A stretch of 64,000 nucleotides of DNA from Prauserella aidingensis (GTDB taxonomy: Bacteria > Actinomycetota > Actinomycetes > Mycobacteriales > Pseudonocardiaceae): NCBI RefSeq assembly GCF_024171865.1, contig NZ_JAMTCN010000013.1, positions 62,001-126,000 of the forward strand, given 5' to 3'. Position numbers and translations under genes: made by a program. The notes below the pieces were generated by a model. That model did no database searches. It saw only the letters and a program-made list of their open reading frames with translations, and was not told the DNA's origin. Of the stretch, positions 37,924 to 46,268 are shown in pieces. Every line of letters begins with the position of its first letter. Position 1 is the stretch's first letter.

Positions 37924-38922
37924 GTGGAGGGCAGGGACAGCGGCAGAGCCGCGGATGCCGGAGCAGGGCGGACCGTGGGCGGCACCGTCGCCGACGTCGG
38001 CGAGTTCGGCCTGATCCGCGAGGTCACGGGCAGGCAGCAGCCTCCCGTCGGCACGGTCGTCGGACCCGGCGACGACGCGGCCGTGGTGTCGGCACCGGAC
38101 GGGCGTGTGGTGATCAGCACGGACGTGCTGGTGCAGGGCGTGCACTTCCGCCTCGACTGGTCCAGTCCCGAGCAGGTCGGCCACAAGGCCGCCGCGGTGA
38201 ACCTGGCCGACATCGCCGCCATGGGCGCGACGCCGACGTCGCTGGTGGTCGGTTTCGGCTGTCCGCCCGACACCGACGCGGCCGTCGCGACCGGCATCTC
38301 CGACGGGCTGACGGCGGAGGCCGCGCGCGTGGGCGCGGGCGTCGTGGGCGGCGACGTCGTGCGGTCGGACCAGGTGGTCGTCAGCGTCACCGCGATCGGC
38401 GACCTCGGCGGCCGCGCGCCGGTGACGCGCTCGGGTGCGCGGCCGGGACACATCGTCGCGGTGTGCGGCAGGCTGGGCTGGGCCGCCGCCGGACTCGCCG
38501 TCCTGGGCAGGGGTTTCCGCTCGCCGGTGGGGGTGGTCAACGCCCAGCGGGCGCCGGAACCGCCCTACACCGCCGGTCCCGCGGCGGCCGACGCGGGCGC
38601 CACGGCGATGATCGACGTCTCCGACGGCCTGCTCGCCGACCTCGCGCACCTCGCCGAGGAGTCCGGCGTCGGCATCGACATCACGTCCGAGTCGCTCGAG
38701 GTGGACCGCAAGCTCGTCGACGTCGCGGGCGCGCTCGGCGCCGATCCCCTGCGGTGGGTGCTCACGGGTGGGGAGGATCACGCGCTCGTCGCGACCTTCC
38801 CGTCGTTCGTGGACCTTCCCCAGGGCTGGCGGCAGATCGGCACCGTGCTGATGCCCGACACCGGCGTCACCGTCGACGGCAAACCCTACGACGGCGATAT
38901 CGGCTGGGAACACTGGCGCTGA
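37924..38922 (+). CDS. thiL: Thiamine-monophosphate kinase
   Basis: A 332-residue AIR-synthase-fold enzyme that phosphorylates thiamine monophosphate to the diphosphate cofactor, which IlvB in this window needs. It has EFGLIREVT, VGPGDDAAVV, STDVLVQGVHFRLDW, GGDVVRSDQVVVSVTAIG and IDVSDGLLADLAHLA. The GTG at 37924 has CGGAGG 6 nt upstream. No THI-box riboswitch is visible before it. The next gene starts 10 bp after its stop. Confidence 0.94.
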   Translation: MEGRDSGRAADAGAGRTVGGTVADVGEFGLIREVTGRQQPPVGTVVGPGDDAAVVSAPDGRVVISTDVLVQGVHFRLDWSSPEQVGHKAAAVNLADIAAMGATPTSLVVGFGCPPDTDAAVATGISDGLTAEAARVGAGVVGGDVVRSDQVVVSVTAIGDLGGRAPVTRSGARPGHIVAVCGRLGWAAAGLAVLGRGFRSPVGVVNAQRAPEPPYTAGPAAADAGATAMIDVSDGLLADLAHLAEESGVGIDITSESLEVDRKLVDVAGALGADPLRWVLTGGEDHALVATFPSFVDLPQGWRQIGTVLMPDTGVTVDGKPYDGDIGWEHWR

Positions 38923-38932
38923 ATCGGGTTAC

Positions 38933-39415
38933 ATGGAGCCCGTGGACATACACGTGCTCGCCTTCGACCATCCCGATTCGACCAAGCTGATCGACCTCGT
39001 GCAGCAGGAGTACGTCAGCCGCTACGGCGACCCCGACGTGACGCCCGTCGACCCGGCGGAGTTCGCGCCCCCGCAGGGGATCTTCCTCGTCGGCTACCGC
39101 GACGACGTCCCCGTCGCCTGCGGCGGGTGGCGCGCGCACGCCACCGACGAAGGGTCACTGCGCGCGGGCGATGCCGAAATCAAGCGCATGTTCGTCGTCG
39201 ACGGTGAGCGTGGCCGCGGTCACGCTCGCGCCATGCTGGCCGCGCTCGAACGCACCGCGGCCGAGCACGGGTGCCGCCGCATCGTCCTCGAAACCGGGTA
39301 CAAACAGCCCGAGGCCATCGCGTTGTACCGTTCCTCGGGCTACGACGAGATCGAGAAGTTCGGCGTGTACGCCCAGGACCCGATCAGCGTGTGCATGGCG
39401 AAGGAACTGGAGTAA
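38933..39415 (+). CDS. GNAT-family N-acetyltransferase
   Basis: A 160-residue acetyl-CoA-dependent transferase: CGGWRAHATDEG, the CoA-binding KRMFVVDGERGRGHARAML and IVLETGYKQPEAIALYRSSGY. The substrate is unknown. The start may be the GTG at 38942 since TTACAT ends 7 nt before it; the ATG at 38933 lies inside that box. It follows thiL by 10 bp and precedes the carbonic anhydrase-like gene by 5 bp. Confidence 0.88.
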   Translation: MEPVDIHVLAFDHPDSTKLIDLVQQEYVSRYGDPDVTPVDPAEFAPPQGIFLVGYRDDVPVACGGWRAHATDEGSLRAGDAEIKRMFVVDGERGRGHARAMLAALERTAAEHGCRRIVLETGYKQPEAIALYRSSGYDEIEKFGVYAQDPISVCMAKELE

Positions 39416-39420
39416 CGCGG

Positions 39421-39942
39421 ATGGCGATCTACGCGCTCGGCGATCTCGAACCCGACATCCATCCCGACGCGTGGGTGCACCCGGACGCGACACTGATCGG
39501 CGACGTGCGGCTCGGCGCCGAGGCGTCGATCTGGCCGCAGACCGTACTGCGCGGCGACAACGACCGCATCGAGGTCGGCGCGCGCTCCAACATCCAGGAC
39601 GGCTGCATCGTCCACGTCGCCAAGGGCCAGCCCACCGTCCTCGGCCCGGGATCGGCGATCGGGCACAACGTCCACGTCGAAGGCGCGACGATCGGCACGG
39701 GGTGTCTGCTGGCGTCCGGTTCCGTGGTGCTGAACGGCACGATCGTCGAGGACGGCGGTGTGGTCGGCGCGGGAGCGGTCGTGTCGTACCGCGGGCACGT
39801 GCCGACCGGGCACATCGCGCTCGGCGTACCGGCCAGGACGCGGGAGAACACCTCGTTGGGGGCCGATGCGATCGCCCGTATCGTCGACGGCTACGTCGAG
39901 CGGGCGAAGCGGTATCGGGCCGAGTTGCGCAGGCTCGACTGA
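39421..39942 (+). CDS. Gamma-carbonic anhydrase-like left-handed beta-helix protein
   Basis: A 173-residue hexapeptide-repeat protein: PDAWVHPDATLIGDVRLG, VLRGDNDRIEVGARSNIQDG, and the metal-binding histidines of CIVHVAKG and SAIGHNVHVEG. The family forms trimers with Zn or Fe between subunits; many members have low or no carbonic anhydrase activity. The last turn reads ALGVPARTRE, then a C-terminal helix. It is the third gene of the thiL unit. Confidence 0.9.
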   Translation: MAIYALGDLEPDIHPDAWVHPDATLIGDVRLGAEASIWPQTVLRGDNDRIEVGARSNIQDGCIVHVAKGQPTVLGPGSAIGHNVHVEGATIGTGCLLASGSVVLNGTIVEDGGVVGAGAVVSYRGHVPTGHIALGVPARTRENTSLGADAIARIVDGYVERAKRYRAELRRLD

Positions 39943-39968
39943 CCGTGGGACCGGATTCACCGGCGCGC

Positions 39969-39974
39969 TAGAGT
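39969..39974 (+). promoter_or_regulatory. -10 box of ung, leaderless
   Basis: TAGAGT followed by 7 nt and the GTG start. Confidence 0.55.
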
Positions 39975-39981
39975 CCGGGCC

Positions 39982-40674
39982 GTGACTTCCACGGGTACTT
40001 CCGGACGCGAGCTGACCGATGTCGTCGAGGCGGGCTGGGCCGAGGCCCTCGCGCCGGTCGCGGACACCATCGGTGCGATGGGGGAGTTCCTGCGCGCCGA
40101 GATCGCCGCGGGACGCACCTATCTGCCCTCGGGGGAGCACATACTGCGCGCGTTCCAGCAGCCGCTCGCCGACGTGCGCGTGCTGATCGTCGGCCAGGAC
40201 CCGTATCCGACGCCCGGACACCCGATCGGTCTGTGCTTCGCCGTCGCCCCGGACGTGCGGCCGCTGCCGAAGAGTCTCGTCAACATCTACAAGGAGTACT
40301 GCGAGGACCTCGGGCATCCGATGCCGTCCAACGGTGATCTGACGCCGTGGACCCGGCAGGGCGTGCTGTTGCTGAACCGGTCGCTCACGGTGCAGCCGGG
40401 CAAACCCAACTCGCACCAGGGCAAGGGCTGGGAGCAGGTCACCGAACAGGCCATCCGCGCGCTCGCCGCCCGTGATCAACCGCTCGTGGCGATCCTGTGG
40501 GGTAGCAACGCGCGCAAGCTCAAGCCGCTCATCGGCGCCGAGCGGTGCGTCGAGTCGGTGCACCCGAGCCCGCTGTCGGCGCACAACGGCTTCTTCGGAT
40601 CGCGGCCGTTCAGTCGCGCCAACGAACTCCTCCAGGCGCAGGGCGCCGACCCGGTCGACTGGCGACTCCCGTAA
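39982..40674 (+). CDS. ung: Uracil-DNA glycosylase
   Basis: A 230-residue family 1 UDG that removes uracil from DNA. The water-activating Asp lies in [30 protein letters not shown] contacts uracil; the DNA-minor-groove loop is [17 protein letters not shown]. The GTG start follows a -10 box by 7 nt. A small hairpin GTCCTG-CA-CAGGAC at 40685-40698 and then a repeat array follow. Confidence 0.96.
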   Translation: MTSTGTSGRELTDVVEAGWAEALAPVADTIGAMGEFLRAEIAAGRTYLPSGEHILRAFQQPLADVRVLIVGQDPYPTPGHPIGLCFAVAPDVRPLPKSLVNIYKEYCEDLGHPMPSNGDLTPWTRQGVLLLNRSLTVQPGKPNSHQGKGWEQVTEQAIRALAARDQPLVAILWGSNARKLKPLIGAERCVESVHPSPLSAHNGFFGSRPFSRANELLQAQGADPVDWRLP

Positions 40675-40701
40675 CCACCCGCGCGTCCTGCACAGGACCG
40701 C

Positions 40702-40785
40702 CGTGTTGCGGATCGAGGGGATCGTGTTGCGGATCCCGGGGCCCGTGTTGCGGGTTCAGGGGATCGTGTTGCGGTTTCCGGGCCG
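40702..40785 (-). repeat. 21-bp tandem repeat array B (4 units, inverted)
   Basis: Four contiguous 21-bp units, each starting CGTGTTGCGG on the plus strand, which is the complement of the CCGCAACACG core of arrays A and C. It fills the gap between ung and the lysE-type gene. Confidence 0.88.
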
Positions 40786-40825
40786 GTGGTGTGGTCATGT
40801 GCTCTCGCGTGATCACCCGATTGGG

Positions 40826-40831
40826 TAGCCT
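40826..40831 (+). promoter_or_regulatory. -10 box of the lysE-type gene, leaderless
   Basis: TAGCCT, 8 nt before the ATG. Confidence 0.5.
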
Positions 40832-40839
40832 TCTCGGTC

Positions 40840-41472
40840 ATGTTCTCCGGTTACATCGACGTCGCGGTGCTGCCCGCGTTCCTGGGCGCGGTCGTGTTGC
40901 TGATGGTCATGCCGGGGCCGGTCATGGCGTTCATGGTCGCCACCGGTCTCCGCGACGGTCGGCGTGCGGCGGCGCGGGCGGCGTTCGGGGTCAACGTCGG
41001 GGTGAGCGTGTACGTCGTGTTGACGGCGCTCGGCCTCGGTGCGCTCCTCGCCGCGATGCCGCAGGTCGGCGATGTGATCCGGCTGTGCGGAGCCGGGTAC
41101 CTCGGCTATCTGGCGTGGACGACGTGGCGCTCCGCGGGTGACCCGGTCGCGGTGGATACTCCGCCGCAGCCGCGGGCGTTCCGGCGCGGCTTCCTGGTGA
41201 ACCTGTCGAACCCGAAGATCCTGCTCTTCTTCACCGCGTTCCTGCCGCAGTTCCTGGGTGACGCCGCGGCGAATCCGGCGTTGCAGCTGCTCGTGCTCGG
41301 GCTCCTGTTGCAGTTGGTCGGCCTGGTTGTGGATCTCGTCACGGGGCAGCTGGCGGGGGCGGTCCGCGACCGGGTGCTGGCGCGGCCGCGGGTGCGCACG
41401 CTGTTCGAGCGGCTCTCGGCGACCGTCTACGGAGTATTGGGCGCCGCACTGGTGGCCGACTCCGTGCGGTGA
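40840..41472 (+). CDS. LysE/RhtB-family amino acid exporter
   Basis: A 210-residue membrane protein with six predicted helices: LPAFLGAVVLLMVMPGPVMA (the conserved PGP motif), ARAAFGVNVGVSVYVVLTAL, LCGAGYLGYLAWTTWRS, FLVNLSNPKILLFFTAFLPQF. The family exports lysine, homoserine, threonine or other amino acids; the substrate is not evident. It is flanked by 21-bp repeat arrays on both sides in opposite orientation, unlike the mycobacterial order, suggesting an insertion between ung and rpmB. Confidence 0.88.
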   Translation: MFSGYIDVAVLPAFLGAVVLLMVMPGPVMAFMVATGLRDGRRAAARAAFGVNVGVSVYVVLTALGLGALLAAMPQVGDVIRLCGAGYLGYLAWTTWRSAGDPVAVDTPPQPRAFRRGFLVNLSNPKILLFFTAFLPQFLGDAAANPALQLLVLGLLLQLVGLVVDLVTGQLAGAVRDRVLARPRVRTLFERLSATVYGVLGAALVADSVR

Positions 41473-41573
41473 CGATGCCGGGGTGCCGAGTGCAGGCCAC
41501 GGGGTGCCGAGCGCAGGCACTCGACGTCCTGTGTCCAGGCTCGGTGCCGCACTCTCGGGGTGGCGGCGGGGGA

Positions 41574-41699
41574 CACCTGCGGACGCAACACGGCCCCCGG
41601 AATCCGCAACACGATCCCCTGAACCCGCAACACGGTGTCCTCGATCCGCAACACGATCCCCGGGACCCGCAACACGGGCCCCGGAATCCGCAACACGGC
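41574..41699 (+). repeat. 21-bp tandem repeat array C (5 units plus 1 degenerate)
   Basis: Five clean 21-bp units from 41595, each containing CCGCAACACG, preceded by one degenerate unit (41574-41594). Same orientation as array A, inverted relative to array B. It lies between lysE and the rpmB terminator. Confidence 0.9.
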
Positions 41700-41724
41700 C
41701 GGCGTGCAGGGGATGCGCACAGCA

Positions 41725-41760
41725 CGGAGCCCCGGGGATCAGCCGATCCCCGGGGCTCCG
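41725..41760. terminator. Bidirectional terminator between lysE and rpmB
   Basis: CGGAGCCCCGGGGATC and GATCCCCGGGGCTCCG are perfect 16-bp arms around AGCC, located 22 nt after the rpmB stop and also downstream of lysE on the other strand. Confidence 0.88.
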
Positions 41761-41781
41761 AGAGTTTCGTCTTCTGAGGCG

Positions 41782-41973
41782 TCAGCCCCGAACGACCTTG
41801 CCGGCCTTCAGGCAGGAAGTGCACACGTTCATACGCTTCTTCTGGGAAAGCCCGAGCTTCGCGTGCACGGTCTGGATGTTCGGGTTCCACCGGCGGTTGG
41901 TCTTCCGGTGAGAGTGCGAGACCGACTTGCCGAAGCCCGGCCCCTTGCCACAGACGTCGCACACGGCAGCCAC
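41782..41973 (-). CDS. rpmB: 50S ribosomal protein L28 (zinc-ribbon form)
   Basis: A 63-residue protein, [20 protein letters not shown] and so on, with paired CxxC motifs (C5/C8 and C51/C54) that bind zinc. GTG start with GAGGAG 8 nt upstream. In actinobacteria a second zinc-free L28 copy usually exists elsewhere and replaces this one under zinc limitation (known for the phylum, not visible here). Divergent from the DAK2 gene. Confidence 0.96.
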   Translation of the reverse strand: MAAVCDVCGKGPGFGKSVSHSHRKTNRRWNPNIQTVHAKLGLSQKKRMNVCTSCLKAGKVVRG

Positions 41974-42076
41974 GTCGAACACTCCTCGAGAAAGTAGGTA
42001 AACACAATCCGCCCGGGCATGCCGGGCATCTCGACCAGGGTAGCCGGTGCGTTCTCCGCGACTCCATCCGGGTCGA

Positions 42077-42082
42077 TACGCT
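42077..42082 (+). promoter_or_regulatory. -10 box of the DAK2 gene
   Basis: TACGCT about 40 nt before the GTG start, which here has a normal AGGAGG site; not leaderless. Confidence 0.4.
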
Positions 42083-42120
42083 CGCGTCGAACCCACCTTT
42101 TCCCTGCAGGAGGATACGCG

Positions 42121-43824
42121 GTGCACTCCCTGGACGCGGCGGCCGTGCGCGCGTGGGCGGGAGCCTGCGTACGGAGCCTCGAGGAGCTGCGCGCCGAGAT
42201 CAACGGCATCAACGTGTACCCGGTCGCCGACTCGGACACCGGTTCCAACCTCCTCCACACGATCACCGCCGCGCACACCGCTCTCACGGAGCGGCCCGAG
42301 GTCGCGTGCGCGGGTGAGGCGTTGCGGGTGCTGGCCGGTGGTGCGGTCGCGGGGGCGCGCGGCAACTCCGGGGTGATCCTGTCGCAGGTGCTGCGCGGAT
42401 TCGCCGAGTCGGCGGGGGACACCACGGCGCTCGACGGCCGGGCCCTCGCCGCGGCCCTGCAGCACGCGGACGCACGTGCCACCGGAGCCGTCGCCCGGCC
42501 CGTCGCGGGGACGATGTTGAGCGTGCTGCACGCCGTCGGCACGGCGGTGGCCGCGATCGCGGGTGATGCCCGCACCGGCCCCGGTACCCCCACCGACTCC
42601 GCCGCGGCCGCTGCCACGCCCATCGACGACACCGCCACGGCTGCCGGCGCCGACCCCGCCACACCCACGGACGCCACCCCGGTGACACTCGACGTCGTGG
42701 CGCGCACCGCCGCCGTGACCGCTGCCGAGGCGCTGTCGGAGACGCCGCGGCAGCTGGCCGCGCTGGCGGCGGCGGGGGTCGTCGACGCGGGCGGCAGGGG
42801 ACTGGTGGCGGTGCTGGACGCGCTCGCCGCCGTGGTCGCGGGGGAGGCGGCCGCCGCGACGCACCGCCGGGTTGCCGCCACGTCGGCACTGCCCGCGCCG
42901 CAGGCGTGGGAGGTGATGTATCTGCTCGCCGACCTCGACCCCGCCGGCGAGGACGCCGCGCTGGCGGCCCTGCGCCGTGATCTGGCCGAACTCGGCGACA
43001 GTGTCACCGTGGCCGGGGACGGATCGGGCAACCACGCCGTGCACGTCCACTGCGACGACATCGGGGCCGCGTTGGAGGCGGGTCTCCGCCACGGCAGACC
43101 GCACCGGGTACGGGTCGAACCGCTCATGACGCCGGCGCCACCGGAGAGCACCGCCGCCGATCGTGCCGTCGTGGCCGTGCTCCGCGGGGACGGGGTGGTC
43201 GAGCTGGTCGGTGGCGAGGGAGTGCCGGTGCTGGCCGTGGCCCCCGGTGCGGAGCCGACGACGGAGGAGCTGCTCGGTCTCGTCGGGGAGGCCGCCGCCG
43301 AACACGTGACGGTCGTGCCCGGCGACGTGGACCTGACGGCGGCGGCCGAACGTGCGGTGGGGAATCCCGTGCTGGCGGAGCGGGACGTGGTCGTCGTGCC
43401 CTGCGCGTCGCCGGCACAGGCGCTGGCGGCGCTGGCGGTGCACGATCCCGAGCGCAGGGCGAGTGCCGACGTCGTCGCCATGGCGGAGGCCGCGGCAGCC
43501 ACTCGGCGGGGCGACATCGTCGTCGCGGGCGAGGACGCGCTCACGTGGGTGGGTCAGGTGCGGGCCGGCGACGTGCTGGGGCTCGTCGACGGCGAGGTTG
43601 TGCGGATCGGGGAGCCCGGCGCTGTTCTCGACGCGGCGATCGACGTGCTCGAGCGGATGCTGGCCGTCGGCGGGGAACTCGTCACCGTGCTCACCGGCCT
43701 CGACGCACCGGCCGACGTCGAGGACGTACTGACGGAGCGGCTGCGCGTCGGTCATCCGGAGGTCGAACTGGTGTGCTACTACGGTGGACAGGCCGACGCG
43801 GTGCTGCTGATGGGCGTGGAGTGA
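42121..43824 (+). CDS. DAK2-domain kinase, FakA/YloV-like
   Basis: A 567-residue protein. Residues 1-200 form a DhaL-type nucleotide-binding domain ([20 protein letters not shown] with Mg-binding Asp residues, [18 protein letters not shown]). The rest matches the YloV middle domain and the FakA C-terminal EDD-like fold ending in [20 protein letters not shown]. FakA phosphorylates fatty acids held by FakB proteins in Firmicutes; the actinobacterial role is not settled. An Ala/Thr/Pro-rich insert with ATPIDDT-type repeats lies near 150-190. AGGAGG precedes the GTG start. It stands directly before recG, as in mycobacteria (Rv2974c/Rv2975c). Confidence 0.85.
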   Translation: MHSLDAAAVRAWAGACVRSLEELRAEINGINVYPVADSDTGSNLLHTITAAHTALTERPEVACAGEALRVLAGGAVAGARGNSGVILSQVLRGFAESAGDTTALDGRALAAALQHADARATGAVARPVAGTMLSVLHAVGTAVAAIAGDARTGPGTPTDSAAAAATPIDDTATAAGADPATPTDATPVTLDVVARTAAVTAAEALSETPRQLAALAAAGVVDAGGRGLVAVLDALAAVVAGEAAAATHRRVAATSALPAPQAWEVMYLLADLDPAGEDAALAALRRDLAELGDSVTVAGDGSGNHAVHVHCDDIGAALEAGLRHGRPHRVRVEPLMTPAPPESTAADRAVVAVLRGDGVVELVGGEGVPVLAVAPGAEPTTEELLGLVGEAAAEHVTVVPGDVDLTAAAERAVGNPVLAERDVVVVPCASPAQALAALAVHDPERRASADVVAMAEAAAATRRGDIVVAGEDALTWVGQVRAGDVLGLVDGEVVRIGEPGAVLDAAIDVLERMLAVGGELVTVLTGLDAPADVEDVLTERLRVGHPEVELVCYYGGQADAVLLMGVE

Positions 43825-43894
43825 ACCGGACTCCGGAGGCGGGAACACCGACGCGGTCGTGGGGACGGGGCCGCAACGAACAGGGTCGCGTCGG

Positions 43895-43978
43895 ACGGTC
43901 CCGACGGACGGGCCCCGGCGGGCAGGGTCCCGACGGGCAGGGCGGCGAACGGGCAGGGCGACGAACGGGCAGGCGAGT
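43895..43978 (+). repeat. Short GACGGGCAGGG-type repeats before recG
   Basis: In the 157-bp gap, units such as CGACGGGCAGGG, CGAACGGGCAGGG and CGAACGGGCAGG recur every 12 to 16 bp. No promoter is obvious; recG may be cotranscribed with the DAK2 gene. Confidence 0.55.
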
Positions 43979-43981
43979 GAC

Positions 43982-46138
43982 ATGACGACGATGGCCGGCA
44001 GGCTTTCCGATGTGCTGGGCGCCAAGACGGCGAAGGCGCTCGCCGCGTCGCTGAACCTGCACACGGTCGCCGATCTGCTGCGGCACTATCCGCGCAGGTA
44101 CGCGCGCCGGGGCGAGCTCACCGACATCGTGGGCCTCGAAATCGGCGAGTACGCGACGGTGCTGGCGCGGATCGAGTCGACGAAGCGGCGTCCGATGAAG
44201 AACCGCAGGGGGCAGATTCTCGAGGTCGTGCTCACGGACGGCACGCGCCGGATGTCGTGTGCCTTCTTCGGTCAGGAGTGGCGGGAGAAGGAGCTGCGGC
44301 CCGGCAGGAGCGGGTTGTTCGCGGGCAAGGTGTCGGCGTTCCGCAGCAATCTCCAACTGTCCAATCCGGAATACGAGCTGTTCGACGAGGACGACGACAG
44401 TTCGTCCACCGTGGACAGTTTCGTCAAGCAGATCATCCCGGTGTATCCGGCGGCGGCCGGGATCACGTCGTGGGCCGTCTCGCGTGCGGTGCGCCAGGTG
44501 CTCGACACGCTCGACCCGGTCGACGACCCGTTGCCGGAGGTGCTGCGGGCCGAGCACGGGCTCGCCGACCTCGACACGGCCCTGCGCCGGATCCACCGCC
44601 CGGAGAGTCAGGAGGAGCTGGACACCGCGCGGGAACGGCTCAAGTGGGACGAGGCGCTGTCGATCCAGCTGATCTTCGCGCAGCGCAGGCAGTCCGAGGT
44701 GAGTGATCCGGCGCCCGCGTGCCCGCGGGTCGACGGCGGGATTGCGGCGGCGTTCGACGCGCGGCTGCCGTTCGACCTCACCGAGGGGCAACGGGAGGTC
44801 GGCGAGGCGATCGCAGGCGACCTGGCGACCGCCCACCCGATGAACCGGTTGTTGCAGGGCGAGGTCGGCAGCGGCAAGACGATCGTGGCGCTGCGGGCGA
44901 TGCTGCAGGTCGTCGACGCGGGCAGGCAGGCCGCGATGCTGGCGCCGACGGAGGTCCTGGCCGCCCAGCACGCGCGGTCACTGCGGGAACTGCTCGGCGA
45001 TCTCGGCATGGCGGGCGAACTCGGCGCGGCCGAGTCGGCGACGAAGGTCACGCTGCTCACCGGGTCGATGAGCGCGAAGGAACGCAAGCAGGCGCTGCTC
45101 GAGGCGGCGTCCGGCGAGGCGGGCATCGTCGTGGGCACGCATGCGCTGATCCAGGACCACGTGACGTTCGCGGACCTGGCGCTGGCCGTCGTGGACGAAC
45201 AGCACCGGTTCGGGGTCGAACAGCGGGACGCGCTGCGCACCCGCGGTGCCGACGGCACCAGCCCGCACGTGCTCGTCATGACGGCGACGCCGATCCCGCG
45301 GACCGTGGCGATGACCGTCTACGGCGACCTGGAGACCTCGGCGTTGCGCCAACTGCCGTCGGGCAGGTCGCCGATCTCCACGACCGTCGTGCCCGTCGCC
45401 GAGAAGCCGTCGTGGCTGGACCGGGCGTGGCAGCGGATCACCGAGGAGGTCGGCAAGGGCAGGCAGGCGTACGTCGTGTGCCCGCGGATCGGGGACGAAC
45501 CGCCGGGCGACACGGGCGATCGCCGTCCGCCGATCGCCGTGCTCGACCTCGTGCCGATGCTCGAGGAGGGCCCGCTGCACGGCCTGCGGATCGGCGTGCT
45601 GCACGGCAGGCAGCCGACGGAGGAGAAGGACGCGGCGATGCGCGCGTTCGCCGCAGGGGAGGTCGACGTGCTCGTCGCGACGACGGTCGTCGAGGTCGGC
45701 GTGAACGTGCCGAACGCGACCGTCATGGTGATCATGGATGCCGAACGGTTCGGCGTGAGCCAGCTGCACCAGCTGCGCGGCAGGGTCGGCCGGGGGTCGG
45801 AGCCGGGGCTGTGCCTGCTCGTGACGGAGGTGCCGGACGGCACCAGTACGCGGCAGCGGCTCGCCGCGGTGGAGTCGACGACCGACGGGTTCGAGCTGTC
45901 GAAGCTGGACCTGGAGCTGCGCCGGGAGGGTGACATCCTCGGTGCGGCGCAGTCGGGCACGAAGTCGGCGCTCAAGCTGTTGTCGCTGCTCGACGACGAG
46001 GACGTGATCGCGCGCGCACGTACGGTCGCGCAGGAGGTCGTGGACGTGGACCCGGAGCTGTCGGGCAGCCCCGGCCTCGCCCGCATGGTCGCCGAGGTCA
46101 TCGATTCCGAACGGGCCGAATACCTGGAGAAGTCCTAG
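43982..46138 (+). CDS. recG: ATP-dependent DNA helicase RecG
   Basis: A 718-residue superfamily 2 helicase that reverses stalled forks. It has an N-terminal wedge/OB domain ([19 protein letters not shown]), Walker A GEVGSGKT near residue 293, Walker [32 protein letters not shown] and the TRG motif region [20 protein letters not shown]. The ATG at 43982 gives a family-typical N-terminus ([17 protein letters not shown]); earlier starts would add a low-complexity Gly/Arg segment. Confidence 0.96.
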   Translation: MTTMAGRLSDVLGAKTAKALAASLNLHTVADLLRHYPRRYARRGELTDIVGLEIGEYATVLARIESTKRRPMKNRRGQILEVVLTDGTRRMSCAFFGQEWREKELRPGRSGLFAGKVSAFRSNLQLSNPEYELFDEDDDSSSTVDSFVKQIIPVYPAAAGITSWAVSRAVRQVLDTLDPVDDPLPEVLRAEHGLADLDTALRRIHRPESQEELDTARERLKWDEALSIQLIFAQRRQSEVSDPAPACPRVDGGIAAAFDARLPFDLTEGQREVGEAIAGDLATAHPMNRLLQGEVGSGKTIVALRAMLQVVDAGRQAAMLAPTEVLAAQHARSLRELLGDLGMAGELGAAESATKVTLLTGSMSAKERKQALLEAASGEAGIVVGTHALIQDHVTFADLALAVVDEQHRFGVEQRDALRTRGADGTSPHVLVMTATPIPRTVAMTVYGDLETSALRQLPSGRSPISTTVVPVAEKPSWLDRAWQRITEEVGKGRQAYVVCPRIGDEPPGDTGDRRPPIAVLDLVPMLEEGPLHGLRIGVLHGRQPTEEKDAAMRAFAAGEVDVLVATTVVEVGVNVPNATVMVIMDAERFGVSQLHQLRGRVGRGSEPGLCLLVTEVPDGTSTRQRLAAVESTTDGFELSKLDLELRREGDILGAAQSGTKSALKLLSLLDDEDVIARARTVAQEVVDVDPELSGSPGLARMVAEVIDSERAEYLEKS

Positions 46139-46147
46139 TCTCACCGC

Positions 46148-46163
46148 GGTGCCCTTGGGGACA
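46148..46163. repeat. Palindromic element copy 2 (single arm)
   Basis: GGTGCCCTTGGGGACA matches the right arm of the element, 9 nt after the recG stop. No left arm remains. Confidence 0.6.
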
Positions 46164-46181
46164 CGCGACTCAGCCCAACGT

Positions 46182-46217
46182 TCCCGCCTTGTGGGAAGGA
46201 GCTCCCACGAGGCGGGA
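46182..46217. terminator. Hairpin between recG and pyc
   Basis: CCCGCCTTGTGGGA (46183-46196) pairs with TCCCACGAGGCGGG (46203-46216) with one wobble pair and a 6-nt loop. It ends 10 nt before a possible pyc -10 TAACGT (46227-46232), so it could be a recG terminator or an operator on the pyc promoter. Confidence 0.6.
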
Positions 46218-46268
46218 GATAGCGGGTAACGTGCTCCGGGACCGATCCGAGGGACGGAAGGACCGGGA

